Origin: Streptomonospora salina
GTDB taxonomy: Bacteria > Actinomycetota > Actinomycetes > Streptosporangiales > Streptosporangiaceae
Assembly (NCBI RefSeq): GCF_014204715.1
Contig: NZ_JACHLY010000001.1
Span: 5,003,857-5,067,856, forward strand
Direction: 5' to 3'
Length of the DNA: 64,000 nucleotides
A program made the position numbers and the translations under genes. The notes below the pieces were generated by a model. The model was not told the origin of the DNA, did no database searches, and saw nothing but the letters and a program-made list of their open reading frames with translations. This document shows positions 59,790 to 64,000 of the stretch, in pieces; within the stretch, counting starts at the first letter, position 1; the number at the start of each line of letters is the position of its first letter.

Positions 59790-60378
59790 CCAGATGACCC
59801 GCATGTTCGCCAACGACACCCGCGACCACGAGATGACCATCCTCCACGAGCACGGGGTGTATCGGCACGTGCGGTTCGCCCGCCCCGACACATCCCTGTA
59901 CCGGTTCGACCTGATCACCTGGCCCCACCACCTGGCCGTGTCCGGCGACCTGGACGGGATCACGTTCCACGCCTCCCCGGAGGACATGTTCACCCTGTTC
60001 CGGTCCTCCAACGGGTCCGGCCCGAACTACGACTACTGGGCAGAGAAGGCCGGACGCCACCAGGTGCGGGAGTGGTCCGAGGACCGGTTCCGCCAGCAGC
60101 TGTTCGAGCACGTGTCCGAGGACATCCGGTGCGGGTTCGCGCCCCGCGGGATCGGACGCGCGGTCCGCCGAGTCATCACCGACGACTGGACCGTGGCCCT
60201 CGACAACCCCCACTCCGCCATGGGCGCCCTCAACGACTTCTGCCACCGGGGCTACGAAATCACCGGGTGGGAGGAATGGGACTGCTCCGACTACACCCCG
60301 AACTTCGTCCGGGCCTGCCTCGCGGTGGACACCGGCATCCGCATGTACGACCACGCCCACCAGCCGGCCGCCGCCTGA
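59782..60378 (+). CDS. Hypothetical phage-type protein
   Basis: 198 residues from TTG 59782, well placed after GAGGAGA; ATG 59794 is the alternative. The sequence is Trp/Tyr/His-rich and soluble (VRFARPDTSLYRFDLITWPH, FCHRGYEITGWEEWDCSDYT). I know no function. It overlaps the previous gene by 8 bp. Confidence 0.65.
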   Translation: MIDQMTRMFANDTRDHEMTILHEHGVYRHVRFARPDTSLYRFDLITWPHHLAVSGDLDGITFHASPEDMFTLFRSSNGSGPNYDYWAEKAGRHQVREWSEDRFRQQLFEHVSEDIRCGFAPRGIGRAVRRVITDDWTVALDNPHSAMGALNDFCHRGYEITGWEEWDCSDYTPNFVRACLAVDTGIRMYDHAHQPAAA

Positions 60379-60390
60379 GAGGAGCCCCCA

Positions 60391-60711
60391 GTGCCCACAC
60401 TCGCCAGCAAAGGATTGCCCGAGCTTCACCCCGACGCCGCCGCGCTCACCGCGATCCGAACCATCGGCGACGACCAGGTGCGCGCCTACACCATCGCCGA
60501 GCCCACCCAAGGATGGCGCCAGATCAACCAGTTGCTCCGCCAGGCCGCCGCGTGCGGGCTCGTCCGCCCCGCCACCGAGCGCATGCGGGACGCCTACGCG
60601 GTGCTGGACGTGCTGAACGGCGACGACGACATCGTCCAGGACTACGCCATCCCCACCGCCGCGGCGTGGCGGTGGTGGTACCGCAAGCTCCACCTGCGCA
60701 TCGCCGCCTGA
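60391..60711 (+). CDS. Small hypothetical helical protein
   Basis: 106 residues from GTG 60391 with GAGGAG upstream. Helical, with a Trp-rich C-terminus (AAAWRWWYRKLHLRI). No family recognised. Same operon. Confidence 0.6.
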   Translation: MPTLASKGLPELHPDAAALTAIRTIGDDQVRAYTIAEPTQGWRQINQLLRQAAACGLVRPATERMRDAYAVLDVLNGDDDIVQDYAIPTAAAWRWWYRKLHLRIAA

Positions 60712-60722
60712 CCCGCCCGCGC

Positions 60723-60747
60723 GCCGGGCGGCTACCCGCCGCCCGGC
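60723..60747 (+). terminator. Intercistronic hairpin
   Basis: A perfect 9-bp stem (GCCGGGCGG 60723-60731 with 60739-60747) and a 7-base loop, in the gap before the next gene. Confidence 0.4.
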
Positions 60748-60770
60748 ACCACCCCAGAAAGGACGATCGC

Positions 60771-61271
60771 ATGCCCACCCGCCACCCCTTCGCCGCCATC
60801 GCCGGCCTGTTCCGCGAGATGCGCCACGCCAGCAACCGAGGCCGCCTCGCCGGCGACCTTGCCCGCGTGACGCTGACCCCCGCTAGCGCCCCGCCCGTCG
60901 TCGTGCCTATCCGGCTCGCCGTCGGCCGCGGCGCCACCTACGAGGTCGCTGCTGCCTACGTGCCCGCGGGCGCCGGATCCCGTGAGGTCCGCGCCACGAT
61001 CGCCGATGCGCTGAGCACCCTGGCCGCCGAGCTGAACGCTTCCGCCTTCGCCGACACCGAGACAACTGCGGACGCGCCGTGCATCCACTGCCCCGACGGC
61101 CACACCCCGCCCACCGGTGGCACCGAACCGTGGCACGCCTACGTCAGTCCCGCCCGCGACGGCGACGGCCAGCCCACCCAGATCATCGTCATGCGTTCCG
61201 CCGGCGCCCACGTCGCCGAGTCCGACGCCGAATGGGTCCGCGGCCTGCTGCGCGCGGGAGGTGCCCGGTGA
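60771..61271 (+). CDS. Hypothetical protein
   Basis: 166 residues; ATG with GAAAGGACG upstream. An alpha/beta protein with a CIHCPDGH motif near residue 105 that may bind metal. No family recognised. A 16-codon ORF (61268-61318, GTG start overlapping this stop) follows and is too short to judge. Confidence 0.65.
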   Translation: MPTRHPFAAIAGLFREMRHASNRGRLAGDLARVTLTPASAPPVVVPIRLAVGRGATYEVAAAYVPAGAGSREVRATIADALSTLAAELNASAFADTETTADAPCIHCPDGHTPPTGGTEPWHAYVSPARDGDGQPTQIIVMRSAGAHVAESDAEWVRGLLRAGGAR

Positions 61272-61322
61272 CCGTGGTCGATCTCGCCCGCCACCTCGCA
61301 GCACGGACCACCCACTGATCCC

Positions 61323-61356
61323 CGCCGGGGGTACATGCTGCCGTGTACCCCCGGCG
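61323..61356 (+). terminator. Long perfect intercistronic hairpin
   Basis: A perfect 13-bp stem (CGCCGGGGGTACA 61323-61335 with 61344-61356) and an 8-base loop TGCTGCCG. It lies between two early genes without a T run. Confidence 0.6.
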
Positions 61357-61393
61357 CCCCGTTCACCATCAGCACGACCACCCGGGGGACCTC

Positions 61394-62125
61394 ATGACAT
61401 GCGACGCCGTCCACACCGCCGACCGGGCCGACCGCATCACCGGAACCGTCGCCGACCTCACCTGGATCGCAGAGTCCTGGCCCGACCTCCACCAGATGCG
61501 CCTGCCCGGAACCCGGCGACGCCGCACCCGGCGCCCCCTCAGCCGCACCGCCCGCCGGCGCGCCGACGAGCTCGCCCGCACCGAACGCCAGGAGCAGCCC
61601 CTGGCCGTCCTCGGCGCGAGCCGGGCGCCGATGCACGTCGCCGTCCTCGACGACCTCGCCCAGGTGCTGGCCGAGGCCACCGAGACGGCCGCCGGCATCA
61701 ACGCGGCCACGGGCATCGTCGAGCCCGACCCGCCCAGCACCGCCTACGACTTCGAGGCCCTGGACCGCCTGCTCGCCTACGCCGCCGCGCACCTGGCCGC
61801 GGCCGCCGACGCCGACCCCGGCGTCCTCGACGACGCCCAGGCCGCCGCGGCGCGCATGCGGCGCACCTTGGAGCGGTCGCTGTCGGAGATCGTCGACGGC
61901 CAGGTGCTGTCCACCGTGTGCGCCTGGTGCCACGGGCGCACGGCCGAAGCGCCCGTCGGCGGGGAGCGCACGCTGGTGGTGCGCCTGGTCGCCGGGAACC
62001 CGCTGATCGTGTGCGAGTCCGACGCGTGCGAGCCGCCGCCGGCCGACTGCGGCACGTGGCTCTTCGGCAAGCCCGCCTGGCCTGACGCCGAGTGGGAGTG
62101 GCTGGCGAAGCGGCTCGGGGCGTGA
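61394..62125 (+). CDS. Hypothetical protein with zinc-ribbon-like C-terminus
   Basis: 243 residues from ATG 61394 (GGGGGACC upstream); an upstream start at 61343 would lie in the hairpin. A helical Ala-rich body (about 20-180) is followed by CAWCHGR and CESDACEPP...DCG, a possible zinc ribbon. No family recognised. It is the last gene before a terminator. Confidence 0.65.
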   Translation: MTCDAVHTADRADRITGTVADLTWIAESWPDLHQMRLPGTRRRRTRRPLSRTARRRADELARTERQEQPLAVLGASRAPMHVAVLDDLAQVLAEATETAAGINAATGIVEPDPPSTAYDFEALDRLLAYAAAHLAAAADADPGVLDDAQAAAARMRRTLERSLSEIVDGQVLSTVCAWCHGRTAEAPVGGERTLVVRLVAGNPLIVCESDACEPPPADCGTWLFGKPAWPDAEWEWLAKRLGA

Positions 62126-62156
62126 GGTTTGCGCTGATGATCACCGCTGGTTAGAG

Positions 62157-62165
62157 TTATCCACA
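62157..62165 (+). promoter_or_regulatory. DnaA-box-like site
   Basis: TTATCCACA matches the consensus DnaA box exactly. It is the only one I noticed; a single box is weak evidence for an origin. It lies in the 174-bp gap before the methyltransferase. Confidence 0.45.
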
Positions 62166-62209
62166 GGTGCAGCCGAGACGGTGTTCTCGTCATGCCCAGA
62201 AACAGACTC

Positions 62210-62242
62210 AGGCCCGGTTCGAGCCCCGCTCGCCGGGCCTTT
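62210..62242 (+). terminator. Terminator before the methyltransferase gene
   Basis: AGGCCCGG (62210-62217) pairs with CCGGGCCT (62233-62240), then TT. It probably ends the early operon. Confidence 0.65.
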
Positions 62243-62260
62243 GTCGTGTCCGGACACGAC
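62243..62260. promoter_or_regulatory. 18-bp perfect palindrome upstream of the methyltransferase
   Basis: GTCGTGTCCGGACACGAC is its own reverse complement. It sits 40 bp before the methyltransferase start, in promoter position. A dimeric regulator site is likely; self-control by the methyltransferase is possible but untested. Confidence 0.5.
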
Positions 62261-62299
62261 CGCTGCACTCGGACACTCCCCTCAATCGAGGAGCGGACG

Positions 62300-63019
62300 A
62301 TGCCCACCCTCCACCAGTCCGACCTCGCCACCGTCGTCCGCGCCGATGCCACCGACCCCCACATCATCGACGCCGCACCCGTCGCCGACCTCCTCGCCAC
62401 CGACCCGCCCTACGGCGTCCGCTGGCAGTCCGGTCACCGCGCCCAAGCGTGGCCCGAGCTCCTCGGCGACGACGGCACGCTCGACGTCCCCGCCGTGCTC
62501 GCTGCCTGGACTCGGCGCCGACTCCGCGAAAAGCGCCACGTCTACGTGTTCGGCTACCGCCCCGACCAGCTCGCTGGCCCCCTACGCCTCGGCGGCACCG
62601 TAGAACTCATCTGGGACAAGCGCCACGTCGGCCTCGGCAACCTGTCATTGCCGTGGGGCCCCGAGCACGAGGTGTTCACGTTCGGCGTCTACTGCCCGTC
62701 GAAGGTGGGCCGGGCGCAAGGCGGCGGTCGCCTGGCCGCCCGCCTACGCCAGGGCAGCGTCATCACCACGCCCCGCAAGAGCAGCACCCGACACCCCACC
62801 GAGAAACCCATCGCCCTCATGGTCCAGCTCGTCGAGTCCAGCACCACCCGTGGCGAGCTGGTGCTCGACCCCTTCGCCGGGTCCGGCTCGACCGGCGTCG
62901 CCGCGATCCTCGCCGGCCGCCGCGCCTACCTCGTCGAGGCCGAGGAGACCTACGCCCGCACCGCCGTCGAGCGCATCCAGCGGGCCGAGGCCATCGCCCG
63001 CCAGATCGCAGCCGCGTAA
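62300..63019 (+). CDS. DNA methyltransferase, beta class (N6-A or N4-C)
   Basis: 239 residues from ATG 62300 with GAGGAG upstream. The catalytic motif DPPYG comes near residue 34 and the AdoMet motif DPFAGSGSTG near 190, the IV-then-I order of the beta class. RHPTEKP precedes motif I as in phage and orphan methylases. No restriction endonuclease is beside it, so it probably protects the element or its regulatory sites. The target sequence cannot be read. Confidence 0.9.
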   Translation: MPTLHQSDLATVVRADATDPHIIDAAPVADLLATDPPYGVRWQSGHRAQAWPELLGDDGTLDVPAVLAAWTRRRLREKRHVYVFGYRPDQLAGPLRLGGTVELIWDKRHVGLGNLSLPWGPEHEVFTFGVYCPSKVGRAQGGGRLAARLRQGSVITTPRKSSTRHPTEKPIALMVQLVESSTTRGELVLDPFAGSGSTGVAAILAGRRAYLVEAEETYARTAVERIQRAEAIARQIAAA

Positions 63020-63119
63020 GACACCCCACCGTCCCGGCCTGGCTCCGCAGAGGGGGAGCTGCGTCGAGCTGGCCGGGGCCCTACAGGCCCAGCGCGGTGC
63101 TGGGAGGCGTGCGGGCGCC

Positions 63120-63152
63120 GGCCGCCCTGGGCGTGGAAACCCCGGGGCGGCC
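63120..63152 (+). terminator. Candidate hairpin after the methyltransferase
   Basis: GGCCGCCC (63120-63127) pairs with GGGCGGCC (63145-63152) in the 183-bp gap. The surrounding gap can fold further (GGGCC/GGCCC). A terminator or structured leader; weak. Confidence 0.35.
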
Positions 63153-63202
63153 ACGCCGCACCACCGCACACCACGATCCGACACATCACCAGGGAGCCCG
63201 CC

Positions 63203-63541
63203 ATGCCGCGCGTCGACATCCCCGTCACCACCATCACCCGCGACGGCGTCGCCGGCGCCGCCGAGGTCACCGGCGACCCCGCCAACGGCCACGCCGTCGC
63301 CAACACGTCCGGGCGCACCGTCCTCGTCGTGTCGAACAGCTCCGTCGACACCGCCCAGGACGTCACCCTCGTCACCCAGGCCACCGTCGACGGCCAGGAC
63401 GTCGCCGACCGCACCGTCTCGGTGCCCTTCGGTGAGACCCGCTACATCGGCGGCCTGCCCGAAGGCGTCTACGGCCGCGAGATCCACATCGACATCACCA
63501 GCGCCGATCTGTCGTTCCAGGCGTTCACCTTCCCCCGCTGA
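63203..63541 (+). CDS. Small virion-like structural protein
   Basis: 112 residues; ATG with AGGGAG upstream. The beta-rich sequence (MPRVDIPVTTITRDGVAGAA, TVLVVSNSS, VSVPFGETRYIGGLP, YGREIHIDIT) resembles small proteins from actinophage capsid gene sets. The call is from pattern memory; a precise role (decoration or head accessory) is not known. Confidence 0.6.
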   Translation: MPRVDIPVTTITRDGVAGAAEVTGDPANGHAVANTSGRTVLVVSNSSVDTAQDVTLVTQATVDGQDVADRTVSVPFGETRYIGGLPEGVYGREIHIDITSADLSFQAFTFPR

Positions 63542-63578
63542 GCCCGCTCAGCCAACCTGCGCACGAGGAGAGCCGATC

Positions 63579-63869
63579 ATGGCTGAGCTGGAGACCACGA
63601 CCACGCACACGGTCACCCTCACCGCTGAGGAGCTGGAGGCGCTGCGCACCGGCATGTCCGTCGCCGTGTCCGCCACCGTCCGCGAGCCCAGCAAGCACAA
63701 GCACCGCCCCCTCTGGCAGCGCCTGGCCCACGTCGGCAAGGCCACCCGCGAGCAGGCCCCCGCCGAGGGTGAGCGGCGCCTGCCCGTCTGGGGCGCCCCC
63801 ACCACCGCCCGCAACACCACGGGGGAGGCGGAGCGGGTCGACCCCGGGGACGCCCCCGCCGAGGGGTGA
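63579..63869 (+). CDS. Small hypothetical protein
   Basis: 96 residues; ATG with GAGGAG upstream. A Thr-rich N-terminus is followed by a helix and a basic, Pro-rich tail. No family recognised. It precedes the HNH gene. Confidence 0.55.
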   Translation: MAELETTTTHTVTLTAEELEALRTGMSVAVSATVREPSKHKHRPLWQRLAHVGKATREQAPAEGERRLPVWGAPTTARNTTGEAERVDPGDAPAEG

Positions 63870-63875
63870 TGCCCC

Positions 63876-64000
63876 ATGCCCTACGCCGCCCCCACCCGGT
63901 GCGGGTACCGGGACACCGCCGGCCACCCCTGCCCGGAGGTAGCCACCGAGAGGGGGAGGTGCGCCGATCACCAGCGCCCCCCGTGGCAACGCCGCTCGAA
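63876..64000 (+). CDS. HNH endonuclease N-terminus, cut by the window edge
   Basis: About 41 residues are visible. The pattern RCGYRDTAGHPCPEV followed by GRCADHQRPPWQRR is the Cys-rich N-terminal part of phage HNH endonucleases that lie before terminase genes. The overlapping ATG at 63869 opens another frame without such a pattern. If right, packaging genes follow outside the window. Confidence 0.65.
   Translation, partial: MPYAAPTRCGYRDTAGHPCPEVATERGRCADHQRPPWQRRS

Larger units (their letters stand above)
51086..64000. mobile_element. Integrated element, probably a prophage, right part outside the window
   Basis: It begins after tRNA-Val with a tyrosine integrase. It continues with a leftward repressor operon, a box-studded control region, a rightward HTH gene and many small overlapping early genes. 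A primase-helicase, a DNA methyltransferase, a virion-like small protein and an HNH endonuclease start follow. This order (lysogeny, replication, then packaging) is that of temperate actinophages. An integrative conjugative element is the alternative, but no Tra/FtsK-like translocase is seen. Confidence 0.8.

Noticed and set aside
61268..61318. 16-codon ORF overlapping the preceding stop
   Set aside because: Too short to support; could be a leader but there is no evidence.

Overview
The window is very GC-rich (about 70 % or more) and uses almost only C/G-ending codons. It carries a fabD-fabH-acpP-fabF cluster with a FasR-type regulator, a sufR-sufBD-Rieske-sufCS-sufU-sufT operon and a modular type I polyketide synthase. 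Together these point to a filamentous actinomycete, plausibly of the Streptomyces/Nocardiopsaceae kind. The sequence alone does not fix the genus.

Region 1 (1-17,908, + strand) is the 3' end of a modular type I PKS cluster: a module cut by the window edge (AT-DH-ER-KR-ACP visible), a complete KS-AT-KR-ACP module and a final KS-AT-DH-ER-KR-ACP-TE module. All three AT domains carry methylmalonyl-CoA signatures. Docking segments at the protein ends support the reading order, and the thioesterase marks the end of the assembly line. The two KS domains share a 372-bp identical DNA block in unusual codons.

Region 2 (17.9-51.0 kb) is ordinary chromosome. It holds a RhtA-like exporter, arginine deiminase, a two-gene ABC exporter, the Fe-S cluster (SUF) operon with a probable SufR operator, a large unrecognised protein, SseB, an SGNH hydrolase and a degenerate EAL-CBS protein. 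Next comes the fatty-acid synthase cluster (minus strand) with the divergent fasR. It is followed by a GntR-regulated 5-oxoproline locus (YcsG-like NRAMP relative, pxpA, pxpB, pxpC), a PhoD-type phosphatase, a YjbQ protein, a DUF3052-like protein, an AhpE-type peroxiredoxin and tRNA-Val(TAC).

Region 3 (51.1 kb to the right edge) is an integrated element, most likely a prophage, placed just downstream of tRNA-Val. It starts with a tyrosine integrase, followed by a leftward repressor operon. A control region with four GAAAGTT-core boxes separates this from a long rightward early operon of small overlapping genes. That operon contains a primase-helicase whose reading frame looks like two genes joined by a one-base shift, an iteron-like repeat field, a winged-helix/Xis-like protein and a beta-class DNA methyltransferase. 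A small virion-like protein and the start of an HNH endonuclease gene lie at the window edge. The packaging and structural genes and the right attachment site would lie beyond the window.

The features most worth follow-up are the primase/helicase frame junction, the AGGCGGGGT repeat field, the four-box phage switch, the hairpins in the longer gaps of the early operon, the 35-bp-period repeats upstream of sufR, and the NRAMP relative without metal-binding residues in the 5-oxoprolinase locus.
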